From Wenzhouxiangella limi (GTDB taxonomy: Bacteria > Pseudomonadota > Gammaproteobacteria > Xanthomonadales > Wenzhouxiangellaceae): a stretch of 35,290 nt of DNA. The notes under the pieces are model-generated. The model saw nothing but the letters and a program-made list of their open reading frames with translations, was not told where the DNA came from and did not search any database. Positions 9,195-18,053 of the stretch are shown here, in pieces. Positions within the stretch are counted from its first letter, which is position 1, and each line of letters opens with the position of its first letter. The stretch is from the NCBI RefSeq assembly GCF_010499265.1, contig NZ_JAAGSC010000036.1, positions 1 to 35,290 of the forward strand, given 5' to 3'. Position numbers and translations under genes: made by a program.

Positions 9195-9688
9195 GATTCA
9201 GACTCCTCCAACAAGCCTCGAAGTCGGGCGATAGCCGTGTGTTTGCGTGAGGCCAGCGTACCTTCGGCAACGCCCAGGGTGTGTGCGATCTCGACCCTGC
9301 TCATGCCCGCATACAGCTCCAGCAACAGCACTTCGCGCGACGGGTCGGGCAGTTGATCCAGGGCTCGGCGCAGGCGACGGTCCCGGAGGTCGAGTTCGGT
9401 TTCGGTCTCCGGATTGTTCCTGCCGGTCAAGGATGCAGGAAGCGGCAACCAGCGCCAGCGCTTGCCGCGGGCATGATGATTGCGGGCCAGGTTGATCACG
9501 CTGGTCCAGACCAGTGCGTCGATCCGGTCGGGATCAATGCGCTCGCGCTTTTTCCACAAGCGCTCGAAGGCGTCATGGATGAGATCTTCGCACACGCCGG
9601 CATCCCAGAACCAGCGGAACAGGTAGTTGTAGACGGGTCGCTCGAGCCGGCGATAAGCCGCCTCGAGCGCTTCCGCTGACAAGGCCAC
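9191..9688 (-). CDS. ECF RNA polymerase sigma factor (sigma-70 family)
   Basis: 165 residues from GTG 9688. Region 2 is seen in LERPVYNYLFRWFWD...CEDLIHDAFERLWKKR and the following ARNHHARGKRWR. Region 4 is seen in LDQLPDPSREVLLLELYAGMSRVEIAHTLGVAEGTLASRKHTAIARLR, with a helix-turn-helix. The frame stays open to 9868, but that extension overlaps the upstream lipoprotein gene and has no family similarity. GTG 9688 lies 16 bp after the lipoprotein stop and gives the normal ECF length. It is followed with a 4-bp overlap by a one-helix membrane protein. The target genes are unknown; the adjacent lipoprotein suggests an envelope signal. Confidence 0.85.
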   Translation of the reverse strand: MALSAEALEAAYRRLERPVYNYLFRWFWDAGVCEDLIHDAFERLWKKRERIDPDRIDALVWTSVINLARNHHARGKRWRWLPLPASLTGRNNPETETELDLRDRRLRRALDQLPDPSREVLLLELYAGMSRVEIAHTLGVAEGTLASRKHTAIARLRGLLEESES

Positions 9689-9704
9689 GGATGATGATTC
9701 CGCT

Positions 9705-10457
9705 TCAGTCGTTCCAGTCCATTCTCGCGACCAGTACCTGGTAGACCGGGAGATCGTTCTCGAGACCACTCTGAAGCCTGCCCAGTACCAAAGGCTGACC
9801 GGCCGGAAGGTCGCGATTGACGTTGAACTGTAGTACTTGCCCTGTTGTTTTGGGAGGTGGCACAGCACTGATGCTGGCTATCACATGTACCCCGCCGGGC
9901 CGAAGCTTCAGGCTTCGGAGATGGACTCGGGTGCCTGCGCCCGAATTCAAGTTGAGGTTGTTGCCAGAGGTGCTGCCGAATGTTTCGACAAAGTCGTGTA
10001 CCTGAATGCCGTGGTCGGGGAAATAGGCGCTGATTGCGTCGGAAACCGGCTCCAGCCCAGCGGGCAAACTCTGCTCGTTGTGCTGCGGAGACAGCCCCAG
10101 GCGCCAGAACTGAAGGCGGTACTCACGCTCGAGGGCGGCTTCTTCTTTAGAACCTGGCACTTCAAGACTGGCCAGCAGACGCTCGATTTCCTCTTGTACC
10201 TGAATCGATCCATTGACCGCCAGCCGCGTTTCATCGATCAGTTCCACGCGGCCCCGTAGCGGCTGATTCTCGGTGTCGAGCAATAAATCCAGCGTGGAAT
10301 CGAGCTGCTCGACTTGGAGCGCGGAAACATCGTAAACGCGCAGCACGTGCTTTTCGTCGGATGATTCATCTTCGCCCAGGTCACAGCCGCTCAGCGCAAG
10401 CATCAGCAGCAGGCTGAAGGCAAGCATTATCTTTCGGTGTGGGTGCGGAAGGGTCAT
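9705..10457 (-). CDS. Lipoprotein of unknown function, first gene of the ECF sigma operon
   Basis: 250 residues. The N-terminus MTLPHPHRKIMLAFSLLLML is followed by ALSGC, giving a lipobox with C25 as the lipidated residue, and then an acidic stretch. The part LRVYDVSALQVEQLDSTLDL with LAVNGSIQVQEEIERLLASL resembles the short N-domain repeat of secretins (a strand, then 'v-x-G-s-x-x-v-Q-x-x-I-x-x-L-L'). This likeness is weak and is inference. A second domain, about 130-250, has a beta-rich character (RVHLRSLKLRPGGVHVIASI). AGGAG stands upstream of ATG 10457. It precedes the sigma gene with a 16-bp gap. I do not recognise a named family. Confidence 0.75.
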   Translation of the reverse strand: MTLPHPHRKIMLAFSLLLMLALSGCDLGEDESSDEKHVLRVYDVSALQVEQLDSTLDLLLDTENQPLRGRVELIDETRLAVNGSIQVQEEIERLLASLEVPGSKEEAALEREYRLQFWRLGLSPQHNEQSLPAGLEPVSDAISAYFPDHGIQVHDFVETFGSTSGNNLNLNSGAGTRVHLRSLKLRPGGVHVIASISAVPPPKTTGQVLQFNVNRDLPAGQPLVLGRLQSGLENDLPVYQVLVARMDWND

Positions 10458-10516
10458 GACTGCTCCTGTTGAAAAAAGGGGTCCTGTTGATTACTACAAG
10501 CGAACCCGGACTTTTT

Positions 10517-11281
10517 TCATCGCGCGCTGGTTTCGCCCCGCCCCGCGATCACCACCAGCCGCTCGGCTTCCAGATCGTAAAGCCCACCCCGACAGTCGCC
10601 GTAAATGCCATGGACGTCGAAGCCGCAGCGCGCCAGCAGGGCGGTGATTTCGCCGGCTGACCAGACGCGGTGGGAGAATTCGGCGCGGTGGACTTTGTCG
10701 CCGTCGATCAGCAGCCACTCGTTTTCCAGCCGGGTCAGGTTGTCGGTCAATAGCGGGCGCTCGATCAGCAGCAGGTCGTCGTCGTATTCGGTCAGGTGAA
10801 CCGGCTCGAGGTTGCGGGCCAGGTACTCCACCCCGACCAGGTCGAGGACCAGGCGGCCGGTATCGGTGAGGCTGTCGCGGATATTGGCCAGCACCTGGAC
10901 GTGGTCGGCCTCGTCGCCGAAGTAGCCGAAGCTGGTCCACATCACCAGCGCCAGGTCGAAGGCCTGCTCGCGCCTGAATTGGCGCATGTCGGCCTCGACG
11001 AGCTCGATCGGCAGCTCGCCGGCGGCCTCTTTGAGCTGATCAAGCAGCAGGCGACTGGTATCGACGGCCGTGACCGGATACCCTGCGCTTGCCAGCGGCA
11101 GGGCGTGGCGGCCGGGGCCCGATCCGAGGTCGAGTACGGGTCCGGGCGCGATCCCGGCCAGCTCGACCAAGTCGGCGACTTCTTCCGCGCCGCTGGCAAA
11201 CGTGTCCTCGTTGAACATCAGCGGCCCGAAGGTGCGCCAGAAGTCTTCTTCCAGATACCAGTCCTGGCTCAAAGTCGTCAT
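10517..11281 (-). CDS. Class I SAM-dependent methyltransferase
   Basis: 254 residues from ATG 11281 (MTTLSQDWYLEEDFW). The SAM-binding motif I is VLDLGSGPGRHA (49-60). Motif II TAVDTS, VEADMRQF and the later DLALVMWTSFGYF complete the Rossmann fold of a small-molecule or rRNA-type methyltransferase; the substrate is not evident. The frame remains open further upstream but lacks family similarity there. The ECF operon begins 59 bp downstream. A weak A6-GTCC/GGAC-CCC-T6 inverted structure in that gap could act as a terminator. The 5' end overlaps the likely start of the divergent aminopeptidase gene. Confidence 0.85.
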   Translation of the reverse strand: MTTLSQDWYLEEDFWRTFGPLMFNEDTFASGAEEVADLVELAGIAPGPVLDLGSGPGRHALPLASAGYPVTAVDTSRLLLDQLKEAAGELPIELVEADMRQFRREQAFDLALVMWTSFGYFGDEADHVQVLANIRDSLTDTGRLVLDLVGVEYLARNLEPVHLTEYDDDLLLIERPLLTDNLTRLENEWLLIDGDKVHRAEFSHRVWSAGEITALLARCGFDVHGIYGDCRGGLYDLEAERLVVIAGRGETSAR

Positions 11282-12305
11282 CCTGTTTGGGTTGTTGTTG
11301 GGCCTGTCGGGCTGCGCCACGCTGGGCTGGTACGGCCAGGCCGCATCCGGCCAGCTCGACATCCTTTCCAAGCGCGAGGATATCGCACAACTGCTGGCCG
11401 ATCCGGACACCGACCCGGTGCTGGCCGAACGCCTGGCCCTGGCGCTGGACATTCGCGCCTTTGCGGTCGCGGAACTGGGCCTGCCCGACAGCCGCTCCTA
11501 CACCCGCTATGCCGATCTTGGGCGGGAGGCGGCGGTGTGGAACGTGGTGGCCACGCCGCGCTACGCGCTCGAGCCCAAAACCTGGTGCTACCCGCTGGTC
11601 GGCTGCCTGGCCTACCGCGGTTTCTTCGACCGCGACCGGGCCGACGCGGTCGCCGCCGAGCTTTCCGCGCAGGGCATGGATGCGGCGGTGTTCGCGGTGC
11701 CGGCCTATTCCACCCTGGGCTGGTTTGCCGACCCGGTGCTCAACACCATGCTCGGTCGCGGCGAGGCCTGGCTGGCCGGGCTGATCTTCCACGAACTGGC
11801 CCACGAGCAGCTGTTCGTGCGCGGCGAGACGGCCTTCAGCGAGGGCTACGCGGTGACCGTCGAGCGGGTCGGGGTCGAGCGCTGGCTGAGCGCGCGCGGC
11901 GATGCTGGCGCGCTGGCGCGCTGGCACAAAGAGCAGGCCCTGCAGGCCGAGTTCACCACCGAGCTGATGGCTGCGCGCGAGCGTTTGGGCTCGATCTACG
12001 GCTCGGGTCTGCCCGAGCCTGAAGCGGAAACCGCCCGAGCAGCGGTCTTCGCTGACTTGCGCGCCCGGGTCAGCGCCCTCGACGCCCGCGCCGGTGACGA
12101 GCGCTTCAGCCGCTGGGCGTCGCGCGAGATCAACAACGCCCACCTGGCGCTGGCGGCCACTTACGAATCCGCGGTGGCCGGATTCATGCGCCTGCTGGCC
12201 GCCTGCGAGGAGGAGCTTGCCTGTTTGCACAAGCGCGCGGCCGCGCTGGGCCGGGCCGATTCGGCCACTCGGCAGCGGTTTTTGAGCGATACTGACAGGT
12301 CTTGA
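11232..12305 (+). CDS. Putative zinc aminopeptidase lipoprotein (Aminopep family)
   Basis: About 357 residues. The family's zinc motif HELAHE is at about 187-192, followed by QLFVRGETAFSEGYAVTVE, giving a gluzincin-type HExxH plus downstream glutamate. The start is uncertain. GTG 11232 gives a basic n-region (VRQKSSSRYQSWLK), a hydrophobic core (VVILFGLLLG) and the lipobox LSGC, which fits a lipoprotein. No ATG gives this. Starting there overlaps the divergent methyltransferase by 50 bp. The mature protein begins CATLGWYGQAASGQLDILSKR, which is typical of the family. The physiological substrate is unknown. lptD starts 22 bp downstream, so the genes may be co-transcribed. Confidence 0.82.
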   Translation: MRQKSSSRYQSWLKVVILFGLLLGLSGCATLGWYGQAASGQLDILSKREDIAQLLADPDTDPVLAERLALALDIRAFAVAELGLPDSRSYTRYADLGREAAVWNVVATPRYALEPKTWCYPLVGCLAYRGFFDRDRADAVAAELSAQGMDAAVFAVPAYSTLGWFADPVLNTMLGRGEAWLAGLIFHELAHEQLFVRGETAFSEGYAVTVERVGVERWLSARGDAGALARWHKEQALQAEFTTELMAARERLGSIYGSGLPEPEAETARAAVFADLRARVSALDARAGDERFSRWASREINNAHLALAATYESAVAGFMRLLAACEEELACLHKRAAALGRADSATRQRFLSDTDRS

Positions 12306-12327
12306 TCCGATCCTGCGCGATCGGCTT

Positions 12328-14541
12328 GTGGATGGACTGACTCAACCCGCTGGACCCGCCTTGTCGCGATTTCACCTTTTGTTGCTGATTTCGGCCGTCG
12401 TCTGGCTGCCCGCCGCTGCGGTCCGGGCGCAGGGGATGGTCATCGGCAGCGATCGCCCGGCCGTGAGTTGTCTGCCGCCAGAGGCGCGGCTGGAGCGCCT
12501 CGAGCCCGAGCGCGGTGAGGACATTCCCGTACAGATCGACGCCGAGTTCTTCAGCGCCGAGCGCGGCGAGCCCATCGTCGCCCGCGAGCAGGTTCGGGTC
12601 CGCCAGGGCGATCGCCGGCTCGAGACCGAGCAAATCGTGTTCGACCGCGCCAGCGGCCGGCTGGACCTGCCGGTGCTGCTCAACTACCGCGACGCCTATA
12701 TCGCCATCCGCGCCGAGAGTGCCTGGGTGGAGTCGCAGGACTCGCGCGGCCGCTTCGAGACCGTGGGCTACAGGATCGCCGAATCCGACGGCGCCGGTCA
12801 GGCCGTGGTCATCGACCTGCTCAGCCCCAGTCGGGCTGAGCTGGAAGACTTCGATTTCACCACCTGCGACCCGGCCGACCCGGACTGGCAGCTCAAGGCC
12901 GGCCGGGTGCGGCTGGACCTGGACAAGGGCCAGGGCGTGGCCCGGCACGCGCGGCTGGAGTTCAAGGGTGTGCCGATTCTGTACTCGCCGTGGCTGAGTT
13001 TTCCGCTCAACGACGAGCGCCAGAGCGGCTTTCTGTATCCGCAGATCGGCTTTTCCAGCGACGATGGCTTCGATCTGCGCGCGCCCTGGTACTGGAACAT
13101 CGCCCCGAACCAGGATGCGACCTTCACCCCGCGCTGGATCCAGGACCGGGGCGTCATGCTGGCCACCGAATACCGGTTCCTGACGGCCAGGCAGCGCGGC
13201 CAGCTGGAGCTGGAAGTGCTGCCCTCGGATCAGCGCGCCGACCGTAACCGCTACTACGGCCAGTTTGACTACCGCGCCACCTTGCGCCCGGGCTGGTGGG
13301 CCAGCGTCAATGCGCGCCGGGCCTCGGACGACGATTACTTCGTCGATCTGGGCGGCGATCTCGAGGACTCGGCGGTGCAGTTTCTTCGCTCCAGCGCACG
13401 CTTGCGCGGCAGCGGTCGGCTGTGGTCGATTTCCGTGCTGGCCGACACTTTCCAGGTTCTCGACGAGGCGGTGGGGCCCGGCGCCGAACCCTATCGGCGC
13501 CTGCCGCGCGTCCAGGGCGCCTATGACCGGCCCCTGCCCGGGAACATGGACTTCGGGATCGACGGTGAGCTGGTCTATTTCGACCGCGATGTCGGCGTGA
13601 CCGGTGGGCGCTTCGATCTGTATCCAAGATTGCGCTGGAATTTCCTGCGCCCCGGGGGCTTCCTGCGCCCGGAGCTGGGCCTGCGCACGACTGCCTATTC
13701 GCTCGATGGCGCGGCCAGCGACAGCCTGACCCGGACCACGCCGATCGCGAGCATCGACGGTGGTCTGGTGTTCGAGCGCTCGCTGGCCGATGGGCGTCGG
13801 GTCCAGACCCTGGAGCCGCGCCTGTTCTATCTGTACGTCCCCGAGCGCGACCAGGACGAGATTCCGCGCTTCGATACCGCCGAGCTGACCTTCGGTTTCA
13901 GCCAGCTTTTTCACTACAATCGTTTCAGCGGCCCGGATCGCCAGGCCGACGCCAATCAGCTCACGCTGGCGCTGACCTCGCGCCTGATCGAGACCGCCGA
14001 CGGGGGCTCGCCGCTGGATGTCAGTGTCGGGCAGATCGTGTATTTCAGCGATCTCGATGTTCAGCTCCCCGGTCGACCGGTCGACGACCGTTCTCGCTCG
14101 GCCACGGTTGCGGAAGTCAACTGGCGGCCCCACGAGCGCCTGGCGCTCAGCGCCGGTCTGCAGTGGGACAGCGTCGAGAATGAAACCGAAGTGGCCCAGC
14201 TTGGTCTCAGTTACCGCGGCAGAAACGCGCGCCAGCTCGCGCTGGGGTATCGTTTCCGCCGGGATCGTCTTGACCAGGTCGACCTGCGGGCACGCTATCC
14301 CGTGCGTTCGGACATGAACCTGATCGGACGGGTCAATTACTCGTTCGAGGAAAGCCAGACGCTGGAAGTGCTGGGTGGCATCGAATTCGAGAGCTGCTGC
14401 TGGGCCGTGCGGGTGACGGCACGCGAATTCATCCGTGACCGCGATGCCGAAACCCGACGGGCGGTGTTCCTGGAGCTCCATCTGAAGGGACTTGGCAGCC
14501 TCGGCCGTCGCCCTTATCCGCTGTTTTCGGGTCAGCGTTAG
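12328..14541 (+). CDS. lptD: LPS-assembly outer-membrane protein LptD
   Basis: 737 residues. A signal peptide (ends AVRAQ) is followed by the periplasmic OstA/LptA-like beta-jellyroll (about 60-190: GEPIVAREQVRVRQGDRRLE, IVFDRASGRLDLP) and a large C-terminal 26-strand barrel. The conserved cysteines that form the non-consecutive disulfides are all present: C48, C180 and the pair C690-C691 (ESCCWAV). The protein inserts LPS into the outer leaflet together with the lipoprotein LptE, which is not in this window. GTG 12328 is used as start because it places the signal peptide correctly; TTG starts slightly downstream are possible. It heads the conserved order lptD-surA-pdxA-rsmA. Confidence 0.95.
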   Translation: MDGLTQPAGPALSRFHLLLLISAVVWLPAAAVRAQGMVIGSDRPAVSCLPPEARLERLEPERGEDIPVQIDAEFFSAERGEPIVAREQVRVRQGDRRLETEQIVFDRASGRLDLPVLLNYRDAYIAIRAESAWVESQDSRGRFETVGYRIAESDGAGQAVVIDLLSPSRAELEDFDFTTCDPADPDWQLKAGRVRLDLDKGQGVARHARLEFKGVPILYSPWLSFPLNDERQSGFLYPQIGFSSDDGFDLRAPWYWNIAPNQDATFTPRWIQDRGVMLATEYRFLTARQRGQLELEVLPSDQRADRNRYYGQFDYRATLRPGWWASVNARRASDDDYFVDLGGDLEDSAVQFLRSSARLRGSGRLWSISVLADTFQVLDEAVGPGAEPYRRLPRVQGAYDRPLPGNMDFGIDGELVYFDRDVGVTGGRFDLYPRLRWNFLRPGGFLRPELGLRTTAYSLDGAASDSLTRTTPIASIDGGLVFERSLADGRRVQTLEPRLFYLYVPERDQDEIPRFDTAELTFGFSQLFHYNRFSGPDRQADANQLTLALTSRLIETADGGSPLDVSVGQIVYFSDLDVQLPGRPVDDRSRSATVAEVNWRPHERLALSAGLQWDSVENETEVAQLGLSYRGRNARQLALGYRFRRDRLDQVDLRARYPVRSDMNLIGRVNYSFEESQTLEVLGGIEFESCCWAVRVTAREFIRDRDAETRRAVFLELHLKGLGSLGRRPYPLFSGQR

Positions 14542-14569
14542 ACTTTAAGTAACCACGCAGGAAACCGTA

Positions 14570-15862
14570 ATGGGAATGAACATGATTGCAAGAAAAGCCG
14601 CTGCCGTGCTGGCCCTGATGCTGCTTCTGCCAGCCCTGGCCTTCGCCCAGCAATTGCGCGAGGACCTGGACGGGATCGTCGCCCTGGTCGAAGAAGACGT
14701 CATCCTGCAAAGCGAGCTGGATGCCGCCATCGCCACGATCGAAATGCAGGTGCGAGGCCGCGGTGAAAACCTGCCGCCACGTGCGATCCTGGAAGAGCAG
14801 GTGCTCGATCGCCTGATCATGACCCGGCTTGAGGTGATTCGCGCCGAGGAGACCGGCATCCGGGCATCGGATGCCAACGTTGACCAGGCCCTGCAGCAGG
14901 TCGCCCAGCAAAACGGCATCACGGTGCCCCAGCTGCGCCAGGCGATCGAGTCCGACGGCTTCGATTTCGAGGAATTTCGACGCCAGATCCGCGAGGAAAT
15001 CCTGTCCTCCGAACTGCGCCAGCGCGTGGCTGCCAGCATGGACGACATCACCGAGACCGAGGTCGATATCATGCTGGCTTCGGGCGGCGTCGGGGGCGCG
15101 GAATACAATCTTTCCCAGATTCTGATCCAGCTTCCGGAAGGGGCCAGTGGTGCCGAGGCGCGCGCAGCCGAGGAACGCGCCGAAGAGGTTCGCCAGCAGG
15201 TGCTCGACGGGATGGATTTCGCCGAGGCGGCGATCAGTTTCTCCCAGGCGCCCGATGCCCTGGAAGGTGGCAACGTCGGTTGGCGCCAGGTCAGCGCGCT
15301 GCCGCCGGTTTTCGCCGAGGCCCTGGAATCGCTGGGTCCCGGAGACATCACTGACCCGATCCGCTCGCCGGGCGGCTACCTGCTGCTGCGGGTCAACGAC
15401 GTGCGCGAGCGCTCGGAAGTGATTGTGCGCGAATACAAGGCCCACCACCTGATGATCGAGCCGACCGAAATCCTGTCGATGGAAGATGCCGAAAGCCGCA
15501 TTCGCGACCTGCACGAGCGCATTCAGGAGGGCGAAGAGTTCGCCGACCTGGCCCGGCGCTATTCCACCGATGATTCCTCGGCCAACCTCGGCGGACTCCT
15601 GAACTGGTTCCCGGCCGGCCAGTATGGACCTGAGCTGCAGTCGGCGCTTGATGCGCTGGAGCCGGGGGAACTCAGCGAGCCTTTCCGGACCGGATCGGGC
15701 TGGCATATCGTGCGCCTGGACGAAACGCGCGAGGCCGACCGCACCGAAGAAGCGCTGCGCTCTCAGGCGCGCGAGATGATTTTCCAGCAAAAGGCCGAGG
15801 AGGAAGTCGAAAGATTCCTGCGCCAGCTGCGCTCGGAATCGTTCGTCGAAATCCGGCTTTGA
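14570..15862 (+). CDS. surA: Periplasmic chaperone and peptidyl-prolyl isomerase SurA
   Basis: 430 residues. A signal peptide (ending ALAFAQ) precedes the N-terminal chaperone domain (LDGIVALVEEDVILQSELD). Two parvulin domains follow: P1 from about 180 (EYNLSQILIQLPE) and P2 from about 290 (EYKAHHLMIEP, FADLARRYSTDDSS, GGLLNWFPAGQ), then a short C-terminal helix. SurA escorts outer-membrane proteins, LptD among them, to the BAM complex, which fits its place after lptD. The ATG at 14570 is followed by two further in-frame ATGs within five codons. Its stop overlaps the pdxA start by one base (TGATG). Confidence 0.96.
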   Translation: MGMNMIARKAAAVLALMLLLPALAFAQQLREDLDGIVALVEEDVILQSELDAAIATIEMQVRGRGENLPPRAILEEQVLDRLIMTRLEVIRAEETGIRASDANVDQALQQVAQQNGITVPQLRQAIESDGFDFEEFRRQIREEILSSELRQRVAASMDDITETEVDIMLASGGVGGAEYNLSQILIQLPEGASGAEARAAEERAEEVRQQVLDGMDFAEAAISFSQAPDALEGGNVGWRQVSALPPVFAEALESLGPGDITDPIRSPGGYLLLRVNDVRERSEVIVREYKAHHLMIEPTEILSMEDAESRIRDLHERIQEGEEFADLARRYSTDDSSANLGGLLNWFPAGQYGPELQSALDALEPGELSEPFRTGSGWHIVRLDETREADRTEEALRSQAREMIFQQKAEEEVERFLRQLRSESFVEIRL

Positions 15863-16833
15863 TGCCGAAGCGGCTGCTGCTGACGGCCGGTGAGCCGGCC
15901 GGCATCGGCCCGGAACTGGCCTGCCGGCTCGCCGCCGGTCAGCCCGATCTGGTCGTGGTGGCCGACCCGACGCTGCTGGCGGCCACGCTGGCCTGGCTCG
16001 GTGACGAGACTCCGGTCAGCGTCTTGGACTCTGTCGAAGCCGCAGCACCGCCGGGTAGCCTGGCCTGCTTGCCGGTGCCGCTGGTCGCGCCCGCGGTTGC
16101 CGGGCGACTCGATACCGCCAACGCGGCCTACGTGATCGAAACCCTGCGCCTGGCCGCGCAGCACTGCCTGACCGGGACGGCGACCGGCATGGTGACCGCC
16201 CCGGTTCACAAGGGCGTGATCAACGACGCCGGCATCGCTTTTTCCGGTCACACCGAGTTTCTCGCCGAGTGCGCCGGGGTCGATCGGGTGGTGATGATGC
16301 TGACCGCGGAAAATCTGCGCGTTGCGCTGGCCACGACCCACCTGCCGCTGGCCCGGATTCCGGGGGCCATCAAAACCGCCGACCTGACCCGCACCCTGCG
16401 CATCCTGTGGGCCGATCTGCGCGCGCGCTTCAATATCGCCGACCCGCGCATTCTGGTGCTGGGCCTGAATCCGCACGCCGGCGAAGGCGGTCACCTGGGC
16501 GGGGAGGAAATCGAGGTCATCGCGCCGGTGATCGAGCATCTCAAGGCCGAGGGTTTTCGGCTCGACGGACCGCTGCCGGCCGACACGGCTTTTTTGCCCG
16601 AGCGGCTGGAGGGCGCCGATGCCGTGCTGGCGATGTACCACGATCAGGGTCTGCCGGTGCTCAAGTACGCCGGCTTCGGGCGCGCGGTCAACGTCACCCT
16701 GGGCTTGCCGTTCGTGCGCACCTCGGTCGATCACGGCACCGCCCTGGACCGGGCCGGGACCGGCCGCGCCGAGACCGGCAGCCTGGCCGCGGCCATCGAC
16801 ATGGCCCGCCGGTTGTCCGGTCTGGCCGACTGA
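15862..16833 (+). CDS. pdxA: 4-hydroxythreonine-4-phosphate dehydrogenase
   Basis: 323 residues, full length. It oxidises 4-phosphohydroxy-L-threonine with NAD in pyridoxal-5'-phosphate synthesis. Family motifs are TAGEPAGIGPEL at the N-terminus and the three metal-binding histidine regions: SGHTEFLAE, LNPHAGEGG and AMYHDQGLPVLK. GTALDRAGTGRA is near the C-terminus. ATG 15862 shares its first base with the surA stop codon, indicating translational coupling. Confidence 0.96.
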   Translation: MPKRLLLTAGEPAGIGPELACRLAAGQPDLVVVADPTLLAATLAWLGDETPVSVLDSVEAAAPPGSLACLPVPLVAPAVAGRLDTANAAYVIETLRLAAQHCLTGTATGMVTAPVHKGVINDAGIAFSGHTEFLAECAGVDRVVMMLTAENLRVALATTHLPLARIPGAIKTADLTRTLRILWADLRARFNIADPRILVLGLNPHAGEGGHLGGEEIEVIAPVIEHLKAEGFRLDGPLPADTAFLPERLEGADAVLAMYHDQGLPVLKYAGFGRAVNVTLGLPFVRTSVDHGTALDRAGTGRAETGSLAAAIDMARRLSGLAD

Positions 16834-16841
16834 GCCGGTTC

Positions 16842-17618
16842 GTGCAGCCGCATCGTCCGCGCAAGCGATTCGGCCAGCATTTCCTGGTTGATCACCAGAT
16901 CATCGAGCGCCTGGTGCGCGCCATCGCTCCGCGCCCGGGCGAGCGCCTGCTCGAGATCGGGCCCGGCGAGGGCGTGCTTACCCGCCCGCTGCTGGCGGCC
17001 GGGGCCGCGGTGACGGCGGTCGAGCTGGACCGCGACCTGGCCTCCTCGCTGGCCGATCGCCTGGGCCAGCCGCCGCGCCTGGACATCGTTCAGGGCGATA
17101 TCCTGGCCACCGATGTCGTCGCTCTGGCCGGTGACCAGGCGCTGCGCGTGGTCGGCAATCTGCCCTACAACATCTCCACCCCCATCCTGTTTCATCTGTT
17201 CGACCACCTGGCGGCGATCGGCGACATGCATTTCATGCTGCAAAAGGAAGTGATCGATCGCCTGGTGGCCGATCCCGGCGGCCGCGAATACGGGCGTCTT
17301 TCGGTGATGGCGAGTTTTTTCTGCGAGATGAACTGGCTGTTCGACGTGCCGCCAGAGGCGTTCAGGCCGCCGCCGAAAGTGGTCTCGGCCATTGTTCGTC
17401 TCCGGCCGAAATCGCTGTCCGAGGCCGAGCTGCAAGTGCTGCCGGCGCTGGATGCGGTGGTGCGTCAGGCCTTTGGTCAGCGCCGCAAGACGTTGCGCAA
17501 CAGCCTGCGCGGGTTGCTGGATAGCCCTTCAATCGAGGCCGCCGGCGTGGATCCGGGTACGCGCCCGGAGCGCCTGTCGCTACAGGAGTTCCTGCAGCTT
17601 GCGCTTACCACTCGATAA
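16842..17618 (+). CDS. rsmA: 16S rRNA (adenine1518/1519-N6)-dimethyltransferase (KsgA)
   Basis: 258 residues from GTG 16842. It dimethylates two adjacent adenines in helix 45 of 16S rRNA during 30S assembly. Motifs are RKRFGQHFLVD, the SAM site LEIGPGEGVLT, VELDRDLA, and the catalytic NLPY (VVGNLPYNISTPILFHL), with the C-terminal RRKTLRNSLRGLL. The reading frame is open far upstream inside pdxA, but GTG 16842, eight bases after the pdxA stop, gives the normal length. The apaG and apaH genes that follow rsmA in E. coli are absent. Its 3' end overlaps the convergent DUF2782 gene by 14 bp. Confidence 0.95.
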   Translation: MQPHRPRKRFGQHFLVDHQIIERLVRAIAPRPGERLLEIGPGEGVLTRPLLAAGAAVTAVELDRDLASSLADRLGQPPRLDIVQGDILATDVVALAGDQALRVVGNLPYNISTPILFHLFDHLAAIGDMHFMLQKEVIDRLVADPGGREYGRLSVMASFFCEMNWLFDVPPEAFRPPPKVVSAIVRLRPKSLSEAELQVLPALDAVVRQAFGQRRKTLRNSLRGLLDSPSIEAAGVDPGTRPERLSLQEFLQLALTTR

Positions 17619-17952
17619 TCTTCCAGTGGGCTGGACGCACCGGTTCCATGTGGTCATGGCGGGAATCAAAGTTGCCGTCGCCGGTCGTGTCGATCAGGTA
17701 ATAGGGCGGGCCGGCCGCGGGCACGATGCGAACCATGTAGACCGCGCCACCGATCGAGTACTCCTCTACGGTTCGGCCTTCTTCGCGCCGGATCACGACC
17801 TGCGGCTGGATCTGGTCGTCCGGGTCCTGGATCTTGGGCGGCAGCGGTTCGGGGATCGGGGGCGGCGGCGGTGCCGGATCGTCGGGTGGATCCTGTGCCA
17901 GCAGGGGCGCTGCCATCAACAAGAGCAGGCTGGTCAGGGTCAGACGAAACAT
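17605..17952 (-). CDS. DUF2782 family periplasmic protein
   Basis: 115 residues. A signal peptide (MFRLTLTSLLLLMAAPLLAQ) is followed by a proline-rich linker (DPAPPPPPIPEPLPP) and the DUF2782 core: VVIRREEGRTVEEYSIGG, YMVRIVPAAGPPYYLIDTTGDG. Function is unknown. Its place next to and divergent from polA is conserved in Pseudomonas and related genera. The last codons overlap the 3' end of rsmA on the other strand. Confidence 0.88.
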   Translation of the reverse strand: MFRLTLTSLLLLMAAPLLAQDPPDDPAPPPPPIPEPLPPKIQDPDDQIQPQVVIRREEGRTVEEYSIGGAVYMVRIVPAAGPPYYLIDTTGDGNFDSRHDHMEPVRPAHWKIIEW

Positions 17953-18053
17953 GATGGCAGTCCTCAGGGTGCGCTGTAGCTTCGAGTCTAGCAGAGTGCA
18001 TCACCGATCCTTATGATGACAGGTCAAATCCCGCTGCGAACCTCACGCCTGCC

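Noticed and set aside
9689-9868. N-terminal extension of the ECF sigma factor
   Set aside because: It overlaps the upstream lipoprotein gene and shows no sigma-factor similarity; GTG 9688 gives the normal length.
12184-14481. A 765-codon open frame antisense to lptD
   Set aside because: Low-complexity composition and no motifs; the plus strand encodes a complete LptD with all four cysteines.
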